NCBI GenBank assembly: GCA_030374805.1
Contig: JARGSG010000189.1
Location: 1,426,001-1,490,000, forward strand
DNA: 64,000 bases
Source: Gracilaria gracilis
Taxonomy: Eukaryota; Rhodophyta; Florideophyceae; Gracilariales; Gracilariaceae
Reading direction: 5' to 3'
Shown: one piece after another, positions 1 through 9,719 of the stretch
How the letters are laid out: each line of letters opens with the position of its first letter
Numbering within the stretch: the stretch's first letter is position 1
Made by a program: the position numbers and the translations under genes
Notes under the pieces: model-generated
Seen by the model: the letters and a program-made list of their open reading frames with translations, nothing else
Told to the model about the DNA's origin: nothing
The model's database searches: none

Positions 1-950
1 CACCACCGGTATCGACTCCTGCATCGGCCTCGACCAAGTGTATTCCAACAAGTTCCTCAGCCTCCGAAACTCTTCTTCCATCACCTATCACCCCCATCAC
101 ATCGCCCTCCGCAACTTCTCCGATTCCTCCCGTTGCATATACACCACCGAAAACCTGAGCTTGCTCGGGTACTTGCCAACCTTTTTAAATCTGGAGACCC
201 CTTTTCAACACCCCGATAGCATCCCCCAAACCTCTTCCAGCATCTCCCGCCCTACCAAAATGAAACCCACACAGCATATCATCTCTAACCCCCTGGACCA
301 TTTTCCTACCTCCGGCCCCTGTGGCTTTCCCATAAGTGACGCTCATGGCTTTCTCCGACACTGTCCCTAAATTATCGCCTTCTACTGCGCCGAGATCTTC
401 GAAGCAAAGGACATTCTTGGCATCTCCCACGGCACCCGCCCCAAGCATCTATGCCAAAGATGTATCGCCTCCGTTCCAATCTTCATCTACATATCGCATC
501 CTTCACCCTTCGATCTCAAACCCAGACCCTCGCCGCGCGTAGACCACACTCAGCCCTTCTCCGATATTAGGAGAAAGACCTAATTGCAAGAAAGCTCAGA
601 ATCGTCCGCAACACTAAGGGACAGGCCCTTGAAGTTCTACACAGCCTTTCTCTCGCAAAATACTCCTCCATCTTTGAGTCGTACCCTCTCCTCAACATCA
701 CCCCTCCCTCTTCTTTTACAACATCTTCACCTTCAAACCAGTCCGTAACTTCCACTCTGGCAGTACCAAGCTCATCAACCACGCAGCCATCGAACACTCA
801 AGTTAGAGACCCTTTTTAGGTTGATTCGTTCCTCCAAGTCTCGTCGTTTCTTCAACGACGTCCGCTTTGCTATCTTCACACACATGAGCACCATTTTTCC
901 CGCCATCAAAATGTACTTCCGACCTAGAATACCTAGAATACCAGGAAGCA
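1..950. other. Pyrimidine-rich stretch, no confident gene
   Basis: The plus strand is strongly C/T-rich. Short open frames on both strands (for example 185-448 minus) have no recognisable domain and none extends beyond about 110 codons. The minus strand has a Gly/Val/Glu-rich composition like the degraded ORF at 5966-7093, so this could be remains of a similar sequence, but I see no alignable segment. I call nothing here. Confidence 0.4.
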
Positions 951-952
951 AC

Positions 953-1550
953 CTATACCACTACAGTGGCATGGATAATGGTGGCGTTCTTCTGAAGATG
1001 ATAGAAATCAAAATGTGGTGGTGGTAGCGAACGCGCGTCCTGTGGTGTTGCGCACGCACGGCATGTATATGTGGCTGCGGCATACCCGGGTGCGCGGTGG
1101 CGATGGCGCCCGCCGTCTGCCAGGAGCTGTGAGATGGGCACGTGGAGCGGGTGCTCGTCCCAAGCAACCGGGTCCATGGCCATGGGGGCCAGCGGCGGAG
1201 ATGGGCAGCGCGATGGAGCGTGCTAGAACGCCGGTAACCCCTTCATGCCGGCAAAAGCTCGGGACGACCGGTGAAACGCCAGGCGCAGCCCGGTGGCGGC
1301 GATGAGTTCTTCGAGCGGAGCGGCGACTGCAAAGAGACACACGGCTGCGTCTGCAGTGTCGCCGGCAAAGAAACGGCGCAATGCTTGGGCTCGCAGAACG
1401 TGCAAAGCACGACGCCAAACGTCTCCAGAGAGCATGGTGGCGAGCGCTGTAAATACGAAGTTGGCGCCTAGTGCATCGCGGGTAGTGGACGCGGCGGCGC
1501 GGCGTTGGGGGGTCGGCGGGATGGCGGCGGCGAAGGGCAAAATGCTTGTG
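953..1550. other. GC-rich stretch with overlapping open frames
   Basis: GC-rich DNA open in several frames on both strands. The best candidate is minus-strand 1223-1540, Ala/Leu-rich and helical-looking with GC-rich third positions, but it has no ATG near its 5' end (the first in-frame ATG leaves about 68 codons) and no known motif. The other frames are Arg-rich or His-rich shadows. It directly abuts the palindromic repeat cluster. Confidence 0.25.
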
Positions 1551-1612
1551 GCTCACTTGGTCGGCTGTCCATTTGGAAATAGTTTATTTCAAATTTCTTT
1601 TAGCGAGTGACT

Positions 1613-1685
1613 GGACAGCGGACCAGAGAGTCGTGGCACTTCATCGGTGCACCAATGAAACGCTACGCCAGCGCGAACCGCGGTC
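1613..1685. repeat. Palindrome copy 1
   Basis: Left arm ACAGCGGACC, core TTCATCGGTGCACCAATGAA; the right arm is the more eroded one. Confidence 0.8.
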
Positions 1686-1723
1686 CCAGAGAAAAAAATT
1701 TGAATTTATTTTAGCGAGTAGCT

Positions 1724-1796
1724 AGACAGCGGACCGGGGTGTCGTGGCGCTTCATCGGTGAACTGATGAAGCGCCACGCCACCCCTGTCCACTGTC
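1724..1796. repeat. Palindrome copy 2
   Basis: Arms GACAGCGGACCGGGGTGTCG and its near complement. The centre is changed to GGTGAACTGATG, opening a small loop. Confidence 0.85.
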
Positions 1797-1840
1797 TCAA
1801 AGAATATATATTTTTTCATATTATTTTAACGAGTAACTAA

Positions 1841-1912
1841 ACACCGGACCGGGGTGTCGTGGTGCTTCATCGGTGCACCGATGAAGCGCCACGACACCCC
1901 GGTCCGCTGTCC
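1841..1912. repeat. Palindrome copy 3 (best preserved)
   Basis: The two halves pair over almost the whole length, with the exact 20-bp core TTCATCGGTGCACCGATGAA at the centre. Confidence 0.9.
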
Positions 1913-2402
1913 TAGTGAGCCGTGAGTGCCGGTCCGGTGTGCCATGCTGAAGCGAATATGGAGCGCTCTCGAACTGTTTCATTCCTTCACTGTACTGTTT
2001 GCAATACTACTTACTATTCATAATGGTTATACTGAAGACATCAAAAGAATACGACATCCTTTACACGCGAGAAAAATAGAAGTTGTACAATTTTTATCGG
2101 ATATAATGGATGTTCTATTCTTAGCTAAGGAGCGTGAGGATGTGCCACCTTCCACGGTGGTATATATATCCTAAGAAAAAAATTTGGTTGTGGCAGAAGG
2201 TGAATATATCCCCGTAGAAGATGCGACGGGGAAGAGGGTAGAGCGTGGAAGATGTTGGGAAGGGGTGTTCAGGGGGACTTGCTGGGGTAATTGGAACGGC
2301 TATTTTAGATCACTACCCGTGTGGCTGCCATGCGAAATGTGAAATATGAAATATCATCGTTGTCCAGTCGCTTGTTAACAAAAATTGTAAAAATATTTTC
2401 TG

Positions 2403-2476
2403 GGACAGCGGGCGGAAGTGGCGTGGCGCTTCATCGATGCACCGATGAAGTGCCATGGCACACCGGTCTGCTGTCC
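2403..2476. repeat. Palindrome copy 4
   Basis: Core TTCATCGATGCACCGATGAA. It is preceded by an AT-rich spacer that is the reverse complement of the spacer in the 1551-1912 array. Confidence 0.8.
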
Positions 2477-2484
2477 GAACGCGC

Positions 2485-2630
2485 TTTGAGTGATGAAGCT
2501 GGAGTGCTGGCATACGTGGCACTGCCAACCAGCCATGGTAGATGAAGCTGGAGTGCGACCCGTCCCGCTCTCCACACGCCGTGAGTAATGAAGCTAGAGT
2601 TCTGGCATACTTGGCACCTCAAACGCGCCG
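2485..2630 (+). repeat. Second interspersed repeat, three copies
   Basis: ATGAAGCTGGAGTGCTGGCA and variants occur at about 2493, 2540 and 2588. The first and third are followed by TACGTGGCAC or TACTTGGCAC. The block is bounded by AACGCGC motifs that also flank palindromes. A diverged copy is near 2981-3008. Reverse-orientation copies lie at 3978-4130. Confidence 0.7.
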
Positions 2631-2632
2631 TT

Positions 2633-2704
2633 GACAGCGGGCCGGGGTCCCGTGGTGCTTCATCGGTGCACCGATGAAGCGCCACGACACCTCCGTCCGC
2701 TGTC
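2633..2704. repeat. Palindrome copy 5
   Basis: Arms GACAGCGGGCCGGGG and CCTCCGTCCGCTGTC around an intact 20-bp core. Confidence 0.9.
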
Positions 2705-2746
2705 CCATGCTGTCGTTTTAATGAATTGAAAATACATAATCTTTTT

Positions 2747-2815
2747 GAGACAGAAAACCGGGATGGCGTGGCACTTCATCGGTGCCGCGATGAAGCGCCA
2801 TAAGACCTCAGTTTA
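2747..2815. repeat. Palindrome copy 6
   Basis: Core TTCATCGGTGCCGCGATGAA. The outer arms are eroded, especially the right one. Confidence 0.75.
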
Positions 2816-3073
2816 ATATCCTACTTGCCGTTACTAATAACTTCGCGTATATCTCCACATTTATTTAGTTCCGTATCTCTCGCGTCTTCACGCTTTCCTT
2901 AACATCTCTTTGACGCATCACGTGCCACCGATGACGTACCACTTCAGTTCTATTTCTCTTTCATCCCCTGCCGGGGCGCCATGAAAGATAAATCTGGAGT
3001 TCTTGTAGGTCTGCTGTGTTCGCGTGTTGAGTACAGCACTCGTTGTGCGACCCTGCTACTGTGCATTGACGCC

Positions 3074-3147
3074 GTGGACGGTAGAACGAGGTACAGTGTG
3101 GTTTATCGATGCACCGATGAAGCACCATTGCACTCCTGACCATTGCC
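3074..3147. repeat. Palindrome copy 7 (eroded)
   Basis: The core ATCGATGCACCGATGAAGCA is recognisable; the outer arms are degenerate. Confidence 0.6.
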
Positions 3148-3149
3148 CA

Positions 3150-3630
3150 ATGGTCGTGTGCTCCGAAAAGTGTAATAAGAACCCCTCTTTAAGAGAATGA
3201 AACTCTTACTCTTCCACCAAGATATTGGTCTTACGAAAACCTAAGAAATAATACAAATATAAATAGTAATAGAGTTGCATCAATTCTACAATAACGATAC
3301 AGGGGCAAATTTCTGGCGCGGATACGGTCCGGTCGATACATATCGCTGTATAGCCGTAGGCGAGACACACATGTCCCTACAGACTACTGTCACGCACAAA
3401 AGCTCCAGCGCAAACATCTTGTAAGTCATTCTTTTACAGAATAGGTTCACAAGAAGTTAAATCTTTCTTCATAGGAACTTGGAGCCTAGTAATACACTTA
3501 TGGGGCTGCATATATTAATGACGTTGGTATAGTGAGCATTGCTGCAGATGCTCTCGAGATACCCTAAATTAGTGTGTTGGGGTGGCTTGGAATCCCTCCA
3601 AACGCATCTAGAACCAGCGGTCTAGACCAC
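3150..3630. other. No gene seen
   Basis: Short AT-leaning unique sequence between palindrome copies 7 and 8. There is no open frame of note and no repeat that I can recognise. Confidence 0.5.
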
Positions 3631-3636
3631 CCGCGG

Positions 3637-3710
3637 GACACCGGACCCGGGTGTCGCGGCGTTTCATCGGTGCACAGATGCAGCGCCACTGCACATCGGT
3701 TCGCTGTCCA
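3637..3710. repeat. Palindrome copy 8
   Basis: Arms GACACCGGACCCGGGTGTCG and CATCGGTTCGCTGTC around the core TTCATCGGTGCACAGATGCA. Confidence 0.8.
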
Positions 3711-3904
3711 AAAAAATAAACAAGTTTTCTGGCCCTGCGGCCCCGGTCGGTCCCGAATCTCTGTATCCGGGGCACACGTCCTACTAATACTGGATATCGC
3801 GCTTGCAGATACATCGCAGCAATGTACAACTAACTCCCATTCGGGTCTGTTTCACAGCCCCCTGTATTACATGCTTCAGTAGCTTACGCAGGTCTGTTGT
3901 CTTC

Positions 3905-3973
3905 ACAACGGCCCGGTGTCGTGGCACTTCATCGGTGCACCGATGAAGCACCCCGACACCTGGGTCCGCTGTC
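3905..3973. repeat. Palindrome copy 9
   Basis: Intact 20-bp core. The left outer arm is shortened; the right arm CTGGGTCCGCTGTC is followed by AACGGCGCGC. Confidence 0.85.
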
Positions 3974-3977
3974 AACG

Positions 3978-4130
3978 GCGCGCTGGCGGTTCCAAGTATG
4001 GCACCACCCGAGCTCCATCACTCAGGGCGCGTGGAATGCTGCCCGGGGTGCGCTTTAGCTTCATTGCTCACGGCACGGTGACGGTGTCACGTATACAAAC
4101 AACACAAGTTTATCACTCATGGCGCGTTGA
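3978..4130 (-). repeat. Second interspersed repeat, inverted copies
   Basis: Reverse complements of the repeat at 2485-2630: GAGCTCCATCACTCAGGGCG and TTTAGCTTCATTGCTCACGG, and GGCGCG boundary motifs next to palindromes 9 and 10. The repeat therefore occurs in both orientations within the cluster. Confidence 0.65.
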
Positions 4131-4203
4131 GACAGCGGACCGGAGTGGCGTGGGACTTCATTGGTGCACCGATGAAGGGCCACGCCACCCCAGTCCGCTT
4201 TCC
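4131..4203. repeat. Palindrome copy 10
   Basis: Arms GACAGCGGACCGGAGTGGCG and CGCCACCCCAGTCCGCTTTC around TTCATTGGTGCACCGATGAA. It is the last copy of the cluster. Confidence 0.85.
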
Positions 4204-4432
4204 AAGCCTGGATTTAATGCGCCAGAACCTTTTTTTATTTATCTATTGCTCAAAAATTGTTGTGCCAGTGTGCTATAGATGATATGAGCTTAATGTATTT
4301 TGTAAATGGTGCACGAGTATGCTCTAAAATACAATATACGCAAGGAGTACACTATAAACTAATACTAAGCGGACATGATGAAATGGAAGGTAGTGATTGA
4401 GAGAGAGGAGTATAACGAAGGTAGAAGGTGGA

Positions 4433-4561
4433 ATGGAAGATATAGATGATGGAGAAGACGAGAACGAAATTAAAAATGAAGAGATATTAGGTGGCCATGA
4501 TAAAAGTAAAGACAAGGATTACGAAGAAGGACAGACGCTAATAGATGACGAAGATGAGTAG
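4433..4561 (+). CDS. Short acidic ORF, unrecognised
   Basis: 42-codon frame from ATG to TAG, very rich in Asp, Glu and Lys (it begins MEDIDDGEDENEI and ends LIDDEDE). The frame is closed just upstream, so it could be the acidic C-terminal exon of a larger lost gene or chance in purine-rich DNA. There is no homology that I recognise. Confidence 0.15.
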   Translation: MEDIDDGEDENEIKNEEILGGHDKSKDKDYEEGQTLIDDEDE

Positions 4562-4752
4562 TTTTAATATAGGGCCTGTGTTGTTGTGTGTGTTCTTGAT
4601 AGAGGCTGGACATGAAATATGAACACATGATTTGTTTTAAAGGTAACGTAAAGAGAATTGAAGGACAAAAATGGGTTCATCGGCATGGACTGAGGAGAGT
4701 TTGTGTATGTACACGGAATATAAGGTTTACAATTTTTTCCAATTACTAAAGA

Positions 4753-5580
4753 ATGTCATTTTCAAGAGCAGTGTCAGAGTTGGTGTGGAATGTGGTAGGA
4801 AACTGCCTTTTGGCTAATTTTTCATCTGCGGAGGTGAGATAAAAGTAGCCATTTCTGGATTCATACTCCGAGAAAGGGGCTGAGAAAGTAATTAGGGTGT
4901 GTGTTGCAGTATCCTAGAATGGATTCCACTGTAGTGGGCATATTGTGGGAAAGTCATCTGTTGAAGGTGAGTATCGCTAGACGCTTCTTAACAATAGTTG
5001 AGACAATGCTTTTGAACTAAGTAGCCACTTCATGCATGGTAACGAATCCAAATGAAGAACTGACGAGATTCAAGGAAGAGATCCAAACTAGCTTGTGGTA
5101 GTAAGACTTGGTAAAGGCGTGTTCGTCGACGATAGTGCAAGTAAGACCTGCGGTCCAGAAGCTTTGAGCTATTGCAAGAGCCCCTTTTCGGATGGCTGTG
5201 ATTAGATTATTGGGGGAGGGAGGCGCGATACCATCCTGTGGGGAAGCGCTGACAGCAGGAACGGCAATGTAAAGAGTGGCTAGCATGCAGTGCTCAATTC
5301 CGTATTGGCAAAAGATGGGAAAAATGCGACCTTTCTGGATGAAGACCAGGTCTTCTATACGTGATGCGAGGCAAAATAGAATTACTCTTTTGAGAACGTC
5401 GTTCGTGCCACAGAAGAAGATTGGACCTCGGGGAAGGCAATCTGGAGAAATGAATTCTTTGATGGAGAGAAAGTTATCTTAAGGAAAGCCATTGTTGTAA
5501 ACCATGGTGATAATACGCCCTCTACCTATAAAAAGAGCTGCCATGATTGTCGAAGGGAGGGAAAGTGGATGGAAGGACAT
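4753..5580 (-). pseudogene. Ketopantoate-reductase-like (PanE/ApbA family) pseudogene
   Basis: Read on the minus strand from about 5580, the conceptual protein has an N-terminal Rossmann start (AALFIGRGRI), then GPIFFCGTND and DLVFIQKG. The C-terminal helical domain reads IAQSFWTAGLTC..AFTKSYYHKLVWISS, matching the family pattern of a Gly-containing helix followed by W/Y-x-KL-x-W. Near the end, YESRNGYFY matches the family's terminal WRNG-type motif. This order fits NAD(P)-binding ketopantoate-reductase/6-phosphogluconate-dehydrogenase-like proteins of algae and plants. The frame carries three in-frame stops (near 5478, 5017 and 4954). A frame change near 4900 could instead be a ~50-nt intron ending in TTTCTCAG. 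I infer a dead host gene copy. Confidence 0.6.
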
Positions 5581-5965
5581 TGTGACGAGTTAATTTGAAG
5601 GTATGGGCTGTTGAAAGCTGTCTGGTGTTGGTAGCTTTGAAAAGAAAATTGTCTACATGTAAAGGAGTGAGAAGATATTAAAGTAGAGGTAAGGGCTGTT
5701 CTTGTGGTCATGGGAAAAATTGTTCCAGGGGACAAGGGCATTTGTATGATTAGTTATGGAAAGACATGGGCAGCAGGATTGTAGTGGAGGTAGAGCCGAA
5801 GAGTGTGTTTATGAGAAGGAATGCAGTGAAGTAAAGCAGAGAAAATAAGAGTCCATTATACCGTTGATACTTAAGAGTTGGTGCATTGGGGGCTTCAATG
5901 GGATATGGTATGGACAAGAGGGGGGAAATTGTGGGGATTTCTAAGAAAAATGGAGATAGTGCGGA

Positions 5966-7093
5966 ATGGCGGGAAATATGAGTGTATATGAATCAGGTAC
6001 AAATGGTTGTGCAGCGCAAGTGGGTGTGTGGCAGACAGTGCTACAGGTGTGCGGAGTGGGGGGGAGTGCTGCAACTGTTGGGTTTATCTCTCTCGTTCTT
6101 ATCTATCTCCATTATCGTGAACCGCCGTTTATTTCTACGATGTCGATTGAGTACGTCGAGGGCGAGGAGCTAGTGGCTCTGCTTCACCGGACGGAGGTAC
6201 CAGAGAAGCCACCCGGAAGGAAGGAGGAGGGTGGGTACAAGGTTTGAATGGGAAAGAAGAAGGGAAGTGGGATGGAGAGGGGGGTGGGGGTGGTGGGGGT
6301 GGACGGGATGCGGGACCGGAGAGGAGGTTTGCGGCGGAGATGGGGGAGCGGTTGAGGAGACTTGGAGGAGAACTGAAGGAGCATTTGGAAGACTGGCTTT
6401 CTGATATGGTGGGTGAGATGGGAGGGGTGGTGCTGAGTGTGTCGGAGATCGGGGCGCGAATGGATTTGATTTCGAAGATTCGGAAAAGGATGAAAAGGGC
6501 TGGAGTGGGGACTGGAAGACATGTGAGTGGGAAGGTAGAGTGCGTTGGGAGGGAGATGGTGAAGCTGAGAAGGCAGAATATGTGGCTGAAGGGACATGTG
6601 GAGGTGTTGAAGGCGCAAGTGGGACAGGTGGGGAAGGCGTGCCAATTGTTGTTGGAGGTGAAAGAGCTGGTGAGGGAAGGAAGCGTTTAGAGGGAGTAGA
6701 GAAGAGAGAAAGGGTCACCGGTAAAGCCAGGCTCTCGTGGTGGGCGTGGGTGTGTGAGGGGGAGGAGCGGAGAAGGGAATGGAGGGGAGGTTGGGGGAAG
6801 TCGGCTGAGGAATAGGCGAAAGGGTGGGGTGATGGTAGACGAGGAAGGGGAGGTGTGTGTGCCATGGCAGGTGCCAGAGGGAGCGCCACTAGTTGGGTTT
6901 GGTAGTGCAGCGGCGGTTATGCGAACGGCGGAGCGCATACTGGAGGAGCAATAGGAGAACAGGCTGGGAGGGGTCGGGAGCCGGTTTGGGGCTGGCAGGG
7001 TGTACGGAAATGGAGTGAGAGTTCCGTTCCAGTTCTTCAATTTGACATTTAGGGAAGCTGAAGCTCAGGATCCGAATGCAGGGTTGGAATGAG
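5966..7093 (+). pseudogene. Degraded coiled-coil ORF, unrecognised
   Basis: An upstream frame (5966-6247) overlaps a second frame that starts at 6244 and encodes a Gly-rich stretch, then a heptad-like helical segment (residues ~35-145: LRRLGGELKEHLEDWL, RMDLISKIRKRMKR, LRRQNMWLKGHVEVLKAQV). After two close in-frame TAG codons near 6690 the same frame continues, with PWQVPEGAPLVGFGS, another TAG near 6954, then RVPFQFFNLTFREAEAQ, ending in TGA near 7093. The coiled coil and charge resemble ORF1/gag-like or structural proteins, but I recognise no family. The 239-codon Pro/Ser-rich frame on the other strand (6170-6889) looks like an antisense shadow. Confidence 0.35.
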
Positions 7094-7429
7094 GGAGCGC
7101 TGGTGGTGGGTTCGTAATTTTTTCGAGTGTTTTTGACGAGTTTGGGGAATGAAAAGTAAATCTTTTTTGCCTTGCCAACTAGTGCAAACTGAAAAAATGC
7201 TAGTTTTTTCGGACTTTTATTTTCACAACTAGCGATCTAGCATACTAAACTAGCATTCCAAGAACACCGACGTAAGGCTGCGTGCAAGGAACGTCCATCA
7301 CGTTGTTTGTGTTGACGTTGGACGTGGCGAGGTTGTTGACGCTGTTGAGCAGTATCCGCTGAGGCTCTGTGGTGAGTTGATTAAGTGTTGCTTTGGTGAC
7401 TCTGCGTCCTTCAAGCGTGTTATGAAAAA

Positions 7430-9716
7430 TGCCCTGCGTCGTTTCCATTCCGCGCCTTGAGGAGAAAATCGAGAATAGGATCGGAAGGGCAAAGCGTCTT
7501 CAGAGTAAGAAAAAGAAGTCTTTGGAGGTGTAGTAGATCTTTGCCTTTCACCAGTACGTAATAGTTAAATGTAAAAACTTGGCTAATAGAGTCTAAGATC
7601 TCCTTAGAAAAGATACCAGTCTCCATCATCTGATTTAGCTTCTTAAAGACACAAGGGTTAATCTTTGTAAGAGCATCCGCAGGGTTAACCGGTCCTGGGA
7701 TCCATCTTAACGAGTTGATCTCCCGGGCTTCGAAGGAATCTCGTAGCCTTGCGACTGTGGGGGTTGAGTCGGGAGTCTTTTTGATCGTGTATTGTTCTAT
7801 ATAGTCCAAACGAATCTACAAACATCTGTACGTTTGGCCTTGGCCTTTGGCCAGATAGGTGCACCATTTAAGGCACCATCTCGGCCAGGTAGATTGCTCG
7901 ATTCAATTTGCGGGTGGCGGCTAGTACTTCCGCACCCGCGGAGGAGAAGAAGACCCTGTGTTGTTTGGATCTGCGTCAGTCCAATACGTGGAACACCTGG
8001 AGCTTCTTGGAATGGAAGGATAACCCACACAAGAACCTTGTCTGAACATAAGAGGTGTTGCCTGAAGCGGCATCACTGAAGCCTATTAATTTGGATTCAA
8101 GCTGCTAGGAGGCAGAGGTTTGGCTGCTGACTTGTACGGCAGCGCGGGCGACAACGACTCCAAGTGAACCAGGGCTTGTTTGAGTTGCCATATATGGCTT
8201 ATTTTCAGATGAGAGACGTTCTGCTGCAGCTTACCTGCCACTAAGGAGGCCTGTGGAAGAATGTCGTGGCCAAAGAAGTTCAGTTTCCTGGTCACTGACT
8301 GGAAGCGTCGTAGTTCTTCCGCGGTGCTCGCGCTGTCGTTCTCTTTATTGCGGTGATGAGGGAGTTCGATCGGCTTGATGGTCGATAGAAACTCCTCCAT
8401 ACTCAAGCACACGCTATAGTCTGCGTGTTGTTTGATGAAGTGGCGGTTGAAGACAATATCTTGTCCTCTGTTAAACCGCCCCACAACAAATTTTGTGGAG
8501 ATATCTTCCCTGAAGCTTTGCTTATGCTTTGGTTTTGCGGAGGAGATCATGTCGTCGACTACTCTGGCTAAACCCATTACTATTTCCCTGCTTTTATACA
8601 TCAGAAGCAGTTGTGGGATTTTAGGGACATGGACGAAGGCTACATCCAGAAGCCACTTTTCGACACAGAGTTGCCATAGCCTTCCGGACTCCACTAGTTT
8701 GTAGGCGGGGGCGAGTAACTTCCATACCTCATCTGCATATGCGCTCCAGCCTCGTGGCGGATGCATTTTAGATCTCTCGCTTCAGCTCTTCTGCCTGCAT
8801 GTAGGGCGATTTCACGTCAAGTGATTCTATTGGGAAATGGAAAAGGGGTGAAAGTGAGATGAGCGTACATATAGTCGAGTACCGCGCAGTTGAGGAGTCG
8901 AAGCGAAGATTATCTTTCTTAGATCTCTGTTTCTGTGAGGTACGAGGCGACACTTCAACTTCGTTATGTTCTTTTCTTCATCGTGTTTAACATTGAAGAA
9001 GTGGTGGGAGGATATGAGGTATTCATCCCTGGGGATGGACCGACTGGACACTGCACGATATGCTTCCTTTTGCTTGTAATTTTATTTCTCCCTGTTGATG
9101 GAATGCCAAGTAACCACCTAGGTGCTCCTTGGAGCTTGTGCTCGGTGAGCGGATCATTACCGAATTTCGCGTAGAGGTTCTTCAAGATGGCTTGCTTTGC
9201 CGACATAAAAAACGCGTTGTGAGGTAGAGTAGCTGGATTAGCGAAGAATGAAGAAGGTTGGCCAATGTTCTTCGACAGCATGTCGAAAGGAGAAGTAGCG
9301 GATGTTCCGGCAAGGTACGTGGAGCGAAGAGGACGGTCATCCCATATCGCGAGGCCGGAATTTAGCTGCAGGTTATACTCCATTATTGGCGGCTCTTCCG
9401 TTATTCGGACGACCAGGTTTGTCGGGATATCCGGTTGGTCATGATGTGGGACCACTTCAGGGTCGGGTGAGGGTTGAGGAAGTTCGGAGTATCCGAGTTC
9501 TATGGGCTTGACTTCTTCGAGCAACATAGACTTTGGGCGGAGACGTAGGTCTCCGTATGAAAAATTGTAGGAGAACCCTCGAAGGCCTTCCGTAGCTGAG
9601 ACTAATACAAAGTGCTCATAGACCTCCTCGACGAAGCCTGGGTACCAGTGGCGACTTTTTGTCTGCTTGACAAAATAGTAGACCGGTGACTTTTGGACGA
9701 GGAGTGTTCGGCCCAA
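7430..9716 (-). pseudogene. pol: copia reverse transcriptase / RNase H region (fossil)
   Basis: RT-type sequence (MGLARVVDDMI, CLSMEEFLSTIKPIELP) is followed by the copia RNase H end with the family hallmark RWIPGPVNPADALTK. The nearby protein sequence FGNDPLTEHKLQGAPRWLL is closely matched in the second copia copy at 44-46 kb, so the two are related. Broken. Confidence 0.8.
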
Positions 9717-9719
9717 ATG

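Larger units (their letters stand above)
1551..1912. repeat. Tandem array of palindrome plus AT-rich spacer
   Basis: Palindromes at 1613, 1724 and 1841 are spaced 111-117 bp apart. Each is preceded by a related AT-rich spacer of about 40 bp ending in TTTTAGCGAGTGACT or a close variant (AGCGAGTAGCTA, AACGAGTAACTA). The right end of a fourth, eroded unit precedes the first spacer (CGGCTGTCC near 1563-1570). Spacer and palindrome therefore amplified together as a ~113-bp tandem unit. A reversed spacer lies beside the copy at 2403. Confidence 0.8.
1551..4205. repeat. Cluster of ~70-bp near-perfect palindromes
   Basis: At least ten copies of one palindromic unit occur in 2.65 kb. The consensus core is TTCATCGGTGCACCGATGAA, itself a perfect 20-bp palindrome. 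It is extended outwards by arms GCGCCACGACACC / GGTGTCGTGGCGC and ends in CGGTCCGCTGTC / GACAGCGGACCG, giving a nearly perfect ~72-bp inverted repeat. Substitutions in the two arms of a copy are not compensatory, which points to DNA-level spread followed by decay rather than conserved RNA hairpins. No transposase gene or target duplication is evident. I found no copy elsewhere in the window. Confidence 0.9.

Noticed and set aside
1008-1556. 182-codon Arg/His-rich minus-strand ORF
   Set aside because: GC-rich DNA open in several frames, with no motif and a better-looking alternative frame on the same strand.
1551-1912. CRISPR-like alternation of palindromic repeat and spacer
   Set aside because: The spacers are copies of each other rather than unique, and the setting is a eukaryotic nuclear genome.
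4753-5580. GCN2/HisRS-like C-terminal domain
   Set aside because: A short helical stretch first suggested an anticodon-binding domain, but the Rossmann start and the whole motif order fit the ketopantoate-reductase-like family better.
6170-6889. 239-codon Pro/Ser-rich minus-strand ORF
   Set aside because: It is the antisense of a purine-rich, coiled-coil-like plus-strand frame, and its composition follows from that.
7100-7260. Repeated ACTAG motifs as a copia LTR end
   Set aside because: No matching sequence was found at the other end of the copia element near 12.3 kb.
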